A stretch of 64,000 bases of DNA from Archangium gephyra (GCF_001027285.1 NZ_CP011509.1:4720501-4784500), one strand, 5' to 3'. Counted from the stretch's first letter, positions 52,013 through 61,181 are shown. Notes: a model not told the origin generated them from the letters alone. Made by a program: numbers and translations.

Positions 52013-52855
52013 GTGAGCTACGCGCGCAGACATGGACTGAAGCCGCTCGGAGCGGGCATCGGGTTGCGGCGCGAGTTCTACGCACGCCTCCCGGAGACGT
52101 CCCGCGCCCTGGACTGGGTGGAGATCATCCCCGAGAACTTCCTCACCCTGGGCGGCCGTCCGCAGCGCGCGCTGGATGCGTGCGTGGAGCGCTGGCCGGT
52201 GCTGCCGCACGGGGTGGCGCTGAACATCGGCGGGCCGGAGCCGCTCGACGAGGACTACCTTTCGGGGCTCAAGGCGCTGGTGGAGCGGGTGGACGCGCCC
52301 TTCTTCTCGGACCACCTCTGCTACTCGCGGCTGCGGGGCGCGTACCTGCACGATCTGTTGCCGCTGCCCTTCTCGGAGGAGGCGGTGGAGCACGTGGTGC
52401 CGCGGGTGCGCGAGGTGAAGGAGCGGGTGGGCCGGCCCTTCCTGCTGGAGAATCCGAGCTACTACGCGCGCATGCCGGGGGGCACCCTGGACGAGGCGGA
52501 CTTCCTGCGGCACGTGGCCGAGGAGGCGGACTGTGGCCTGCTGCTGGACGTGAACAACGTGTACGTGAACGCGCGCAACCACGGGTATGACCCGAGGGCC
52601 TTCCTGGACGCGCTGCCGCTGGAGCGGGTGGTGCAAATCCACCTGGCGGGCCACGAGCAGCAGCCGGACGTCATCATCGACACGCACGGGGCGCCGGTCT
52701 GCGACGAGGTGTGGTCGCTCTACCGCTACGTGCTCGAGCGCACGGGCCCCGTGTCGACCCTGTTGGAGTGGGACCAGGACATCCCCTCGCTGGAGGCGGT
52801 GCTGGACGAGGCGGACCGGGCGCGCGCGGTGTTGGCGGAGGTGGAGGCGCGATGA
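52013..52855 (+). CDS. MNIO-family (DUF692) multinuclear iron oxidase
   Basis: 280 residues from GTG with GGAGG seven bases upstream. TIM-barrel family of MbnB, HvfB and BufB, iron enzymes that oxidise cysteines in precursor peptides. Likely metal ligands are all visible: H67 in PHGVALNIGG, D100-H101 in FFSDHLCYS, E146 in FLLENPSYY, D179-N182 in LLLDVNNVYVNARNHG, H210 and H214 in VVQIHLAGHEQ, D223 and H225 in IIDTHGAPV, and E252/D254 in LLEWDQDIPS. Overlaps the DUF2063 gene by ATGA. Cytoplasmic; substrate presumably the peptide encoded upstream. Confidence 0.92.
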   Translation: MSYARRHGLKPLGAGIGLRREFYARLPETSRALDWVEIIPENFLTLGGRPQRALDACVERWPVLPHGVALNIGGPEPLDEDYLSGLKALVERVDAPFFSDHLCYSRLRGAYLHDLLPLPFSEEAVEHVVPRVREVKERVGRPFLLENPSYYARMPGGTLDEADFLRHVAEEADCGLLLDVNNVYVNARNHGYDPRAFLDALPLERVVQIHLAGHEQQPDVIIDTHGAPVCDEVWSLYRYVLERTGPVSTLLEWDQDIPSLEAVLDEADRARAVLAEVEAR

Positions 52856-53568
52856 AACCGGGACTGCGGGGCTTCTTCGACTCGATGGAGCAGTACCTCA
52901 CCCGGCCGGGCCCGGACGCGCTGGAGCGGCTGTACACGGCGCACCCGGGCTGGGACGCGCCGCGCTCGCGGGTGGCGCTCTACGGGCAGATGGTGCGCCA
53001 CCACGTGACGTCCACGCTGGAGAAGCTCTACCCGCTGACGCGCGCGGGCGTGGACGCGGCCCCGTGGGCGGAGCTGGTGCGGGCGTACGAGGCCTCGAGC
53101 CCCTCGCGCTCCTTCGAGATGAACCACCTGGGCGAGGGCTTCCCGGGCTTCCTCGCGGACGAGGCGGCACGGCGTGGGCTGCCGGACTTCCTGCCGGCGC
53201 TGGCGCGCTTCGAGTGGACGGACTTCGCGGTGTACACGTCCATGGAGCCGGTGCCGGAGCGGGTGGAGCGGCTCACGGTGAACCCGACGCTGGCGGTGCT
53301 GGAGCACCCCTTCCAGCTCTGCGCGTACGTGCGGCGGCAGGGGAGGGGACAGCCGGAGGCGGGGCAGGAGCTGGCGCTGCTGTGGCGTCACCCGGAGCGG
53401 CTGGTGACGATGTTCCTGGCCGCGAACGACCGCTCGCTGCTGGCGGTGAAGATGGCGGTGGAGGGACTCACGCCGTCCCAGGTGGCGGAGGCCACCGGCG
53501 TGGCCGAGGCCGACATCCGCGCCGTGGTGGAGTCGTGCGTGGCGGACGGCCTCGTCCTGTCGCCTTGA
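52852..53568 (+). CDS. DUF2063-family MNIO partner protein
   Basis: 238 residues. N-terminal helical DUF2063 domain (LRGFFDSMEQYLTRP, SRVALYGQMVRHHVTSTLEK, LYPLTRAGV) and a C-terminal beta-containing part ending in a helical ADIRAVVESCVADGLVLSP. HvfC/BufC/MbnC-type partners bind the precursor peptide for the MNIO enzyme; the family was annotated earlier as a DNA-binding protein. Translationally coupled to the MNIO gene (ATGA). Confidence 0.88.
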   Translation: MKPGLRGFFDSMEQYLTRPGPDALERLYTAHPGWDAPRSRVALYGQMVRHHVTSTLEKLYPLTRAGVDAAPWAELVRAYEASSPSRSFEMNHLGEGFPGFLADEAARRGLPDFLPALARFEWTDFAVYTSMEPVPERVERLTVNPTLAVLEHPFQLCAYVRRQGRGQPEAGQELALLWRHPERLVTMFLAANDRSLLAVKMAVEGLTPSQVAEATGVAEADIRAVVESCVADGLVLSP

Positions 53569-53575
53569 AGCCCCA

Positions 53576-53637
53576 CCGGGCGGCGGGTTGCCGCCCGGCG
53601 GGGGGTGGCTCCGGCGGGCACCAGGGCCGCCGGAGCC
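53576..53637. terminator. Two tandem strong hairpins ending the RiPP operon
   Basis: First: CCGGGCGGC-GGGTT-GCCGCCCGG (53576-53598), 9-bp arms. Second: GGCTCCGGCGG (53607-53617) and CCGCCGGAGCC (53627-53637), perfect 11-bp arms. They lie between the convergent DUF2063 and PD40 lipoprotein genes. No T-tract, so probably bidirectional structural termination or 3'-end protection. Confidence 0.7.
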
Positions 53638-53644
53638 GGTGCCA

Positions 53645-55987
53645 CTACCGGATGTCGGGCTGGCAGGTGCTGCGGCCACCCGCGCCGGCCACGCACAGCA
53701 GACCATCGCAGCACGCCGAGGCGCCGCCGCACGCCTGACCGAAGCCGGAGCACGGCGGGGTGCAGGTGCAGCTGCCGCCCGCGCAGTCGGCGCCGGTGGT
53801 GTTGTCCAGGCAGCGCAGACCCTCGCAGCAGGGCGCGACGGTCGAGCACGCCTCGAAGGACAGCTTGCACACGGGGATCGCCTCGCACACGCAGGCCCCG
53901 TCCACCTCACAGGGGATGGGCGGATCCTGGTTCTTCTGCACGCACTGCAGGCCGTTGCAGCAGGTGGAGCCGGTGCTGCACGACTCCTGGTCCGTGCGGC
54001 ACCCGTTGCTCACGAAGTAGCTGGCCCACTGGGCGATGTGGTTGGACGTGTTGATGTCCTGGAAGGGCAGCGCGAAGGCCGTGTAGGACGGATCGCCCGT
54101 GCCCACCTTGTCCGGGTCCACCGCCGCCATCCACAGCAGGGTGCCCCAGGAGTTCTCGCCCGAGGCCGTGACGGGCTGGCGCAGGCCGTACTTGCGCGAG
54201 GAGGAGAACGTCACCCACATGAGCCGGCTGGTGTCGCCGTTGTTGCCGCGCGTCACGAAGGGGCTCCACTTCGGGTAGCTGTTGGTCAGGTTGGCCTGCC
54301 CCTTGTCCATCACGCCGCCCTTGTTGGCGTTGGCCAGCTCCACCGGCGTCGCGTTGGCCTCCAGCTTCGCGGCCCACAGCTTGGCGGTCGGGTCCGTGTC
54401 GCCGTTGCAGTCCGTGTGCGACTCACCGGAGGGGCAGGTGGACTCGTTGAAGACGAGGAAGGACGAGTCGGGCGCGATGGCCGGGTAGTAGCGGTTGCGG
54501 CCGCCCAGCGACGACACCACCGTCACCGGCTCGTTCCAGCCGCCTTCCGTCTTCGCCGTCACCATCTTGATGGCGCCCTTGAAGCTGCGCTGGTTCGTGC
54601 CGGCCAGGCCCATGGACATGTAGGCGATCTTCTGGCCGTCCGCGCTCCAGTCCGGGTGGTTGGCGGGGTTGGTCGACGTGCCGGTCCCGGTGATCTCGCC
54701 CTCGTAGGCGGCGGTGTCGCCGTTGAAGAGCTTCAGCGTGTAGCGGCTGGAGCCGCTGTCGGCGTAGGTGCCGACGAACTTCGTGCCATCCGGGTTCCAC
54801 GACTCGAAGTTGCTCAGCTTCGTGCCACTCTGCGCCAGGTCCACCTTGCCCGTGGTGGAATCGAAGGCGGACAGGTCGATCAGCGCGAGCCGGCCGTCGT
54901 TCTGGCCGTTGACCTCGGCCACCAGCTTCTTGCCGTTGCGGCTCAGCGCGTGGCAACCCACGCAGCTGACGCTGGTGTTGATGTTGCCGGCGCGCAGCAC
55001 GGGCGTGGCGGAGGGGGTGCCCGTCCCGGCGAAGTCATAGCGCATCACGCCGGTGCCGCCCGACGTCGTCCAGTAGTAGAGGGCGCCCTTGATCTCGGCG
55101 CGGGCGAACTGGATGGAGATGGGGTCGGAGACGCCCACCTTGCCCGCGCCCGAGTCATCCGTGGAGCGCACGATGAGCCGGACGGGCTGGCCACCGCGGT
55201 TGCTCTCGGCCAGGAACTTCCACACCTTGTCCTCGGGCGTGTAGATGCAGCCGCGCTGGCCCGACGGCACCGCGCCCGTGGGGGGCGTGAAACCGCTGGG
55301 CAGGTAGCAGCGCAGGTAGACGCGCACGTCGGTGATGGTGTTGGAGAACTGGAGCTCGAAGAGCGTGTTGGTGCTGGGACCCGACAGGAAGTGGATCTCC
55401 AACTGCCCCAGGTTGGGCGGCACCATGACGCCGTGGTTGGGGTAGACGATCTGCGGCTTGAGCGCGACATCCACCGCGCCGCCGAAGCGGCCGTCCGGGT
55501 TGGGCGGCACGGGCGAGCCACTGGGGCCCGAGGTGTCCGACACCTTCTGGTCCAGCTTCACCGTGATGTCGGTGGAGACGGACTTGGTGCCAATGCGGGC
55601 GCGCACGAAGCTGGTGCCACCCACGGTGGTGCTCGAGTTGAAGTTCGACCCGAGGAAGAGGCCCAGCCGCGTGTCGTCGATGCTGAAGGTGGCCTTGCTC
55701 GTCACGTCCTCCGTGTGTCCATCGGAGTAGGTGCCCATGACGGTGAATTTCTGGGAGGCGCTGGTGCTGCCCGTGACGGTGAGCAGCGGCTTGGTGGGGC
55801 TGATGACCAGCGAGCCGATCGTCGGGCCGTCATCACCCCCTCCGTCCGTTCCGCCACCGTCCGGACCATTGAGCCCGCCGTCCGTCGAGCCTCCGCCGTC
55901 CGGACCTCCCGGAGTGGGACCACAGGAACAACCAGACAGCGCGGTGGCTGCCATCAGGATGCCAATGAGCCAGGTTTTCTTCCACAT
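53645..55987 (-). CDS. Large lipoprotein with c-heme motif, PD40 propeller and Cys-rich repeats
   Basis: 780 residues. Lipobox TALSGCSCG, then a Gly/Asp-rich linker. A beta domain (about 50-300) is followed by SVSCVGCHALSRNGKKL (CxxCH, about 323) leading into a TolB/PD40-type propeller (SNFESWNPDGTKFVGTYADS, NHPDWSADGQKIAYMSMGLA, NSYPKWSPFV). The C-terminus has three knottin-like repeats (ESCSTGSTCCNGLQC, EACSTVAPCCEGLRC, QACGGASACCDGLLC). Surface-exposed electron-transfer or sugar-binding role possible; no activity is shown. Confidence 0.78.
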   Translation of the reverse strand: MWKKTWLIGILMAATALSGCSCGPTPGGPDGGGSTDGGLNGPDGGGTDGGGDDGPTIGSLVISPTKPLLTVTGSTSASQKFTVMGTYSDGHTEDVTSKATFSIDDTRLGLFLGSNFNSSTTVGGTSFVRARIGTKSVSTDITVKLDQKVSDTSGPSGSPVPPNPDGRFGGAVDVALKPQIVYPNHGVMVPPNLGQLEIHFLSGPSTNTLFELQFSNTITDVRVYLRCYLPSGFTPPTGAVPSGQRGCIYTPEDKVWKFLAESNRGGQPVRLIVRSTDDSGAGKVGVSDPISIQFARAEIKGALYYWTTSGGTGVMRYDFAGTGTPSATPVLRAGNINTSVSCVGCHALSRNGKKLVAEVNGQNDGRLALIDLSAFDSTTGKVDLAQSGTKLSNFESWNPDGTKFVGTYADSGSSRYTLKLFNGDTAAYEGEITGTGTSTNPANHPDWSADGQKIAYMSMGLAGTNQRSFKGAIKMVTAKTEGGWNEPVTVVSSLGGRNRYYPAIAPDSSFLVFNESTCPSGESHTDCNGDTDPTAKLWAAKLEANATPVELANANKGGVMDKGQANLTNSYPKWSPFVTRGNNGDTSRLMWVTFSSSRKYGLRQPVTASGENSWGTLLWMAAVDPDKVGTGDPSYTAFALPFQDINTSNHIAQWASYFVSNGCRTDQESCSTGSTCCNGLQCVQKNQDPPIPCEVDGACVCEAIPVCKLSFEACSTVAPCCEGLRCLDNTTGADCAGGSCTCTPPCSGFGQACGGASACCDGLLCVAGAGGRSTCQPDIR

Positions 55988-56161
55988 GGCCGGCGAGCGT
56001 AACTCTGTTTCCGGCGTCTGGCGCGTGCTTCGTGGACGCTGCCCTGGAGGGCATCCATCCACAGCACAAGCTTGAAACGCAGCCGCAATGAGAAGGCAGG
56101 CGTCCCCCGGTTTCCCAGATTCTGAGAGCGATTGCGCCCCTGCCGTGCGGTCAGCCGGGCG

Positions 56162-56923
56162 TCACGGCGGGGAAGGGCGGCGCTCGGTGGTGTCGGGAGG
56201 CAGTGGGGTCTGGCACCGCTCGTCGCGGCACGCGAGGCCCGGAGCGCACTGCTCGTTGGAGAGGCACTCCACGCAGCGGCCATCCGAGGCGCACTGGGTG
56301 CCGCGCTCGCAGCCGGTGGTGGCGCAGCCCCGGTTGACGAAGTCCACGTCGTCTTCGGTGCCGGGCAGCTGGATCTTCACTTCCTTGGACTCGCTCTCCG
56401 TCACGCACGCCTCGGTCTTCTTCACCGGAAAGCCGCTGGCGGAGGCCTCCACGGTGTAGCAGCCCTCCGGGAGGGGACCCACCCGCAGGCTGCCGTCCTT
56501 GGCGAGGGGCTGCTGTTGGAAGGGGGTGCCCAGCACGGACGCCCGTCCCTCTTCCAGCTCCTGGCGCGCGGTGCCGCGCACGCGCAGCTCCAGGAAGCCG
56601 GCCGCGCGGGGCACCACGTCTTCCAGGCGCGCCGAGCCGCCTCCGGGCACCACCACCGGCAGGCGCACCGCCTTGTCCGCGGAGGCCACGATGAAGAGCT
56701 CGCCCGGGCCGGCCGGCACGCGCTCCAGCACGAAGGAGCCGTCCGCGGCCACGGTGCCGCGCACCTCCGGGTGGCCCACCAGCGACACCAGGGCCACCGA
56801 CGGATCGGCCTCGGTGAGCTGGCCCCGCACGGTGCCCGTCCGGAAGGGGGTGTTGTCGAAACCCCCGCATGCACTCGCGACGAGGGCGAGGGCCATCATC
56901 ACGCTGTAGGTGGTCTGGCGCAT
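56162..56923 (-). CDS. Lipoprotein closing the sigma/caspase operon
   Basis: 253 residues. Signal peptide with lipobox ALVASAC. Residues about 30-170 hold repeated beta-sandwich strands of the carboxypeptidase-regulatory/PEGA style (VRGTVAADGSFVLERVPAG, LRVGPLPEGCYTVEASASGF). The C-terminus is a Cys-rich module (GCERGTQCASDGRCVECL, EQCAPGLACRDERCQ). The start and the caspase stop share one base (TGATG), so the two are coupled and presumably co-localise at the outer membrane. Confidence 0.75.
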   Translation of the reverse strand: MRQTTYSVMMALALVASACGGFDNTPFRTGTVRGQLTEADPSVALVSLVGHPEVRGTVAADGSFVLERVPAGPGELFIVASADKAVRLPVVVPGGGSARLEDVVPRAAGFLELRVRGTARQELEEGRASVLGTPFQQQPLAKDGSLRVGPLPEGCYTVEASASGFPVKKTEACVTESESKEVKIQLPGTEDDVDFVNRGCATTGCERGTQCASDGRCVECLSNEQCAPGLACRDERCQTPLPPDTTERRPSPP

Positions 56924-58572
56924 CAGAAGCGGTACCCCACTCCGGCCCATCCGCCGGAGAAACCCACGGCCTGTCCCTGCCCATCCACCACCACGTACGT
57001 CACCATCAGCTGCGTCTGCGCGCTCAGCTCCAGCCGCTCGCCCAGCCGCCACACCACGCCGCCCACCACGCCCGGGCTGACGGTGAAGTACTGCTGCCCA
57101 CCGGTGAAGGCCTCTGTCTGGAAGGACCGCTGGAGGAACAGAGCGGCCACACGCGGGCCCGCATAAAGCGACAAATGCTCCCACCGCCAGGTGTAGGGCA
57201 CCGCGGCCCCCATCGACAGCGAGGTGTAGGTGAAGGGGACGGAGGTGCCGGGCGCCAGGTGCAGGTTCTGCCGGCCCCGGCCGCCACTCAGATCGAAGAC
57301 GAGGCTCAGGTCCGGCAACGGCCGCTCCTCCAGCCGCAGCACCAGCGCCAGCTCCGGCGAGGCGGGCAGCAGCTCGTTGCGGCTGCGTGCGTCCACGAAG
57401 GAGAACATGCCGCCCATCAACGACAGCGAGCGCCTCGGGAAGGTCTCCGACAGCAGGCGCTCCAGCGGCAGCCGCTCGCCCACGGAGATGTCCACCACCT
57501 CGCGCAGCAGGACGTCCTCCCCCTTGGTCAGCTCCACGGTGCGCCGGCCCGGCGGCACCGCGGCGCCCCCGGGCAGCTCCGTGCGCGTCTCTCCGTCCAC
57601 CTTCAGCGTGAAGCCGTCCAGCCGGGGGTTGTACGAGAAGAGCTCCGGGCGGCCCGTCCGGTCGATGTGGCCGGAGAGCACCACCGGATCCGCCCCCACC
57701 TCGAGGATCTCCGCCGAGGGCCGCTGCCGCCCCTGGGTGAAGGCGTAGGTGGAGCGGCGCGCGTGATCATGCGCCTCGGTGGCGGTGACGGCGCCGTCGG
57801 AGTTGCGGTCCGCCGCGCCATTCAGCCCGTCGATGAGGAAGTGGGTGTAGATGTCGTTCTGGAGCCCCTCGTCCTCGCGGGCCGTCTCGCCCCAGTCGCA
57901 GGCGGCGAACACCATGGAGGCCCGGCTCGACTCCTCGAGGGGGCGCGCGTAGAAGCCGGCCTTGATGCCGGCCAGCTCGGCCTCCAGCTCCTTGGGCAGC
58001 AGCGACTTGCCGCTGCCACTGTGGCAGGTGGCCAGCACCATGAGCCGGCGGCGCGAGGGCAGCTGATCGAACTCGGACTTCAGCTCGTCCATGGGCAGCG
58101 CCGTCTGCGCGATGGCCCGGAACGAGGCGTCCGTGGTGACCAGGTAGCGCTTGAGCTCGCCCCGGCCGTCGCGCGACAGCGTGCCGTGCGCGGAGAAGTA
58201 CACCACCACCACGTCATCCGGCCGCGTGGCCTCCTGCCGCAGCTGGCGCAGCGCCGCGAGGATGGAGGCCCGCGTCGTCTCCTCGGGGCGCGACAGGACG
58301 CGCACCGAATCGAAGTGGCCGCGCGCCGGGTCCCTCAGCGCCGCGCCCAGGTCCTCCGCGTCCTTGGTGGCGTAGCGCAGGTCCCTCCACTGCGCGTCCT
58401 GGAATTGCGACACGCCCACCAGCAGCGCCAGGCGCCGGGGGGCATAGGCCGTGGACAGCGCGCGCTCGTCCACCTTCACGGACACGAGCCCGCCCTTGTC
58501 GCCCTTCTCGAGCGAGCCCGGACTCGCGCAGGCCGCGAGCACCGCCAGCAACGTGATGACGAGTCGCCTCAC
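56923..58572 (-). CDS. Caspase-fold protease (C14-like) with C-terminal outer-membrane beta-barrel
   Basis: 549 residues from a GTG overlapping the upstream stop (GTGA). Lipobox LAVLAAC (Cys15) marks a lipoprotein. Residues about 45-300 are a caspase-like p20/p10 domain: LALLVGVSQFQD, catalytic VVYFSAHGTLSRDGRG (H129) and LATCHSGSGKS (C183), then FAACDWGETA and NDIYTHFLIDGLNGAAD. The common D before TCHS is replaced by alanine. After a PEGA-like stretch, residues about 370-549 alternate in beta-strand pattern with Gly turns and end in GWAGVGYRF, a C-terminal Phe typical of barrels. The domain order is unusual. Likely regulated by the linked ECF sigma factor. Confidence 0.8.
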   Translation of the reverse strand: MRRLVITLLAVLAACASPGSLEKGDKGGLVSVKVDERALSTAYAPRRLALLVGVSQFQDAQWRDLRYATKDAEDLGAALRDPARGHFDSVRVLSRPEETTRASILAALRQLRQEATRPDDVVVVYFSAHGTLSRDGRGELKRYLVTTDASFRAIAQTALPMDELKSEFDQLPSRRRLMVLATCHSGSGKSLLPKELEAELAGIKAGFYARPLEESSRASMVFAACDWGETAREDEGLQNDIYTHFLIDGLNGAADRNSDGAVTATEAHDHARRSTYAFTQGRQRPSAEILEVGADPVVLSGHIDRTGRPELFSYNPRLDGFTLKVDGETRTELPGGAAVPPGRRTVELTKGEDVLLREVVDISVGERLPLERLLSETFPRRSLSLMGGMFSFVDARSRNELLPASPELALVLRLEERPLPDLSLVFDLSGGRGRQNLHLAPGTSVPFTYTSLSMGAAVPYTWRWEHLSLYAGPRVAALFLQRSFQTEAFTGGQQYFTVSPGVVGGVVWRLGERLELSAQTQLMVTYVVVDGQGQAVGFSGGWAGVGYRF

Positions 58573-59378
58573 CGTGGGCCGGGATTCTGCCTTGTCTCGT
58601 CGCGGACGTGGAGATCGAACCGGGTGATGGCCAGCACCGAACGCTCCTCCATGTCGCCTCGGGTGAGTGCTTCGCGCACCTCCTCGGGAGGAGGCATCTG
58701 GTTCGAGGGGAAGCCCACCAGCCACAAGGTGAGGGGGCCGGACTCGCCCTCCAGGCTGATGCCCACCAGGCCCTGGGGGCCTTCCAGCTCATGCGTCCCC
58801 GCGGAGAGGGGGAAGCGGCCGAGCAGCTCGGGCTCGGCGTCCGCGCGCTGCTGGAAGAGGAGGGCCTCGCCGGCCTCGGTGGCGTGGTAGCGCAGCACCA
58901 GCACGTCCTGGTCCGAGGCGCTGGCGCCTGGATCCATCCGGCGCAGGCGGCCATCCGGCTCGCGGGCCACCACGGACGTCTCCAGCGCGAGGTTGCCCAC
59001 GCCCTTCAGGCCGTCCCAGGCGCCCTTTTCCCCTCCAGGAGGCTGCACCTGGGCACGGGTGAGGACGACGAGCCCCGCGAGGCCCGCCGCCACGGCCAGG
59101 GCCGCCGCCGCCTTGCTCCAGGGGCGAGCGGGCCCGCGCAGGCCCCGGCGGACGCGGGCGAAACCCACCTCGTCCAGCCGGGGCTCCTCCTGGCGGGCGG
59201 GCGCGAGGTGGAGCAACAGGGCGTCCACCTGCCCGTCGAGCAGCCCGGGGCCGGGGGTCTTCGCCAGGAAGTCGATGCACGCCTCGCACGGGTGGGCCAG
59301 GTGCTCGCGGAAGTACGTCACCGCCTCCGGCTCACCGGCGCTCAGGGCCCGCAGGGCTTCGGTATCCAGGTGTCTCAT
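58569..59378 (-). CDS. Anti-sigma-factor-like membrane protein
   Basis: 269 residues. The cytoplasmic N-terminus has a short zinc-type HLAHPCEACIDFL (H-x3-C-x2-C), as in ZAS anti-sigma domains. One membrane span near 93-112 (AAALAVAAGLAGLVVLT) leads to an extracytoplasmic domain of about 150 residues with beta strands (LETSVVAREPDGRLRRMD, VLVLRYHATEAGEALLFQQ), perhaps a sensor. The start is five bases after the ECF stop and the stop overlaps the caspase GTG, the expected sigma/anti-sigma order. Confidence 0.82.
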   Translation of the reverse strand: MRHLDTEALRALSAGEPEAVTYFREHLAHPCEACIDFLAKTPGPGLLDGQVDALLLHLAPARQEEPRLDEVGFARVRRGLRGPARPWSKAAAALAVAAGLAGLVVLTRAQVQPPGGEKGAWDGLKGVGNLALETSVVAREPDGRLRRMDPGASASDQDVLVLRYHATEAGEALLFQQRADAEPELLGRFPLSAGTHELEGPQGLVGISLEGESGPLTLWLVGFPSNQMPPPEEVREALTRGDMEERSVLAITRFDLHVRDETRQNPGPR

Positions 59379-59383
59379 GCGGC

Positions 59384-59968
59384 CTACTCCCACCGTCCGG
59401 CGAGCACGCGCCGGAGCAGCTCCTGCTTGATTCGGGCCCGGAAACGCTCCAGGCGCATCGTCACGGCGCTCTTGCCCACCCCGAGCTTCTCGGCGATCTC
59501 CCGGGCCGACAGCTCCCCCTCCACGTAGAAGAGGTGGACGGTCTTCTTCTCCTCGCCCTCGGGCAGCTCGGCGATGAGCTGGCGCACCACGGCCATGTCC
59601 CGCTCGAGCTGGAGGGCCTCGGGCACCACCGCGACGGTCTCCGGCTGGGGGTCGGACACCTCCTCGTCCATGCGGCGGGTCTGGCCCTTGCGCTCCAGGC
59701 GGGTGCGGGCGCGGTTGCGGGCGATGGACAGGAGCCACGCCTCGAAGGCCGCCGGCTCCTTGAGCCGGGGGAGCGCCTTGAAGGCGCGCACGTAGGTCTC
59801 CTGAATCACGTCTTCCACCTCATCCGCGTCCAATGGCGCGAAACTGGCCGTCAACCGGGCCACCAGGGGCCGGGTCCGCCGGTACAGCTCGCTGAAGGCA
59901 GGCGCCTCTCCTCGCGCGGCCCGCACCACCCACTCCGTCAGTTCCCGAGAGGAACCCACCCGGCTCAT
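59384..59968 (-). CDS. ECF-type RNA polymerase sigma factor
   Basis: 194 residues. Region 2: [39 protein letters not shown]. Region 4: [40 protein letters not shown]. It lacks region 3, as expected of ECF factors. GGGGGAG precedes the ATG at 59966-59968. First gene of a four-gene operon (sigma, anti-sigma, caspase-barrel, lipoprotein) that it probably transcribes; the signal sensed is unknown. Diverges from serC. Confidence 0.93.
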   Translation of the reverse strand: MSRVGSSRELTEWVVRAARGEAPAFSELYRRTRPLVARLTASFAPLDADEVEDVIQETYVRAFKALPRLKEPAAFEAWLLSIARNRARTRLERKGQTRRMDEEVSDPQPETVAVVPEALQLERDMAVVRQLIAELPEGEEKKTVHLFYVEGELSAREIAEKLGVGKSAVTMRLERFRARIKQELLRRVLAGRWE

Positions 59969-60092
59969 AGACTCCCCCGGTGCGGCAGCGGCCACACGCC
60001 GTCCGGTGGACGGACGCCACGCTTCCCGCTTCCCCTGGGGGGGCGTGGGGCAGAATGCCCGGGCGGTTGTTCACTTTCGTGAGGACACGACC

Positions 60093-61181
60093 ATGCGCGT
60101 CATCAACTTCAACGCCGGCCCCGCCGGGTTGCCCCTGCCCGCCCTCGAGCGCGCGCGGGACGAGCTGCTGGATTTCCAGGGTTCCGGCATGTCCGTCATG
60201 GAGCACAGCCACCGGGGCAAGGAGTACGAGTCCGTCCACAACGAGGCCATCTCCCTGCTCACCGAGCTGCTGGGCATCCCGGACACCCACCAGGTGCTCT
60301 TCCTCACGGGCGGGGCGTCGCAGCAGTTCGCCCAGGTGCCGATGAACTTCCTGCCCCCGGGCGCCAGCGCGGACTACCTGATGACGGGGGTGTGGAGCGA
60401 GAAGGCCTACGAGGAGGCGAAGCTGGTGGGCCAGGCGCGCATCGCCGCCACCACGGTGCTGCCGGACAAGCGCTACGTGCGGGTGCCCCGCCAGGACGAG
60501 CTGCAGTTGGATCCGAAGGCGGCCTACGTCCACGTGACGAGCAACAACACCATCTACGGCACGCAGTGGCACCGCTGGCCGGACGTGGGCAACGTCCCGC
60601 TGGTGGCGGACATGAGCTCGGACTTCATGTGGAAGCCGATGGACGTGAGCCGCTTCGCCTTCATCTACGCGGGGGCGCAGAAGAACCTGGGCCCCTCGGG
60701 CGTGCTGATCGCCGTGGCGCGCAAGGACTTCATCGCCCGCGGCCGCAAGGACATCCCGAAGATCTTCCGCTACTCGACGCACGCGGAAAACAACTCGCTC
60801 TACAACACACCGCCGACCTTGGCCATCTACCTGTGCCGCAACGTGCTGGCGTGGGCGAAGCAGGTGGGGGGGGTGGCGCGGTTGGAGCAGTGGAACCGGG
60901 AGAAGGGCGAGCTGCTCTATGGGGCGCTCGACAAGCACGCGGGCTTCTACCATGCGCCGGTGGAGCGCGAGTCGCGCTCCTACATGAACGTGGTCTTCAA
61001 GCTGCCCACGCCGGAGCTGGACGACACCTTCGTGGCCGAGGCGAAGAAGGCGGGGATGGTGGGCCTCAAGGGGTACCGGACGATGGGAGGCATCCGGGCG
61101 TCCATCTACAACGCGGTGACGGTGGACAACGTGCGGACGCTGGTCTCCTTCATGGAGGAGTTCGTCCGGAAGAACGGCTAG
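60093..61181 (+). CDS. serC: Phosphoserine aminotransferase SerC
   Basis: 362 residues, normal. A PLP enzyme making phosphoserine from 3-phosphohydroxypyruvate. N-terminus [18 protein letters not shown], glycine-rich [20 protein letters not shown] lysine in [13 protein letters not shown], and C-terminal [20 protein letters not shown] lies eight bases before the ATG. Cytoplasmic, serine biosynthesis. Confidence 0.97.
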   Translation: MRVINFNAGPAGLPLPALERARDELLDFQGSGMSVMEHSHRGKEYESVHNEAISLLTELLGIPDTHQVLFLTGGASQQFAQVPMNFLPPGASADYLMTGVWSEKAYEEAKLVGQARIAATTVLPDKRYVRVPRQDELQLDPKAAYVHVTSNNTIYGTQWHRWPDVGNVPLVADMSSDFMWKPMDVSRFAFIYAGAQKNLGPSGVLIAVARKDFIARGRKDIPKIFRYSTHAENNSLYNTPPTLAIYLCRNVLAWAKQVGGVARLEQWNREKGELLYGALDKHAGFYHAPVERESRSYMNVVFKLPTPELDDTFVAEAKKAGMVGLKGYRTMGGIRASIYNAVTVDNVRTLVSFMEEFVRKNG

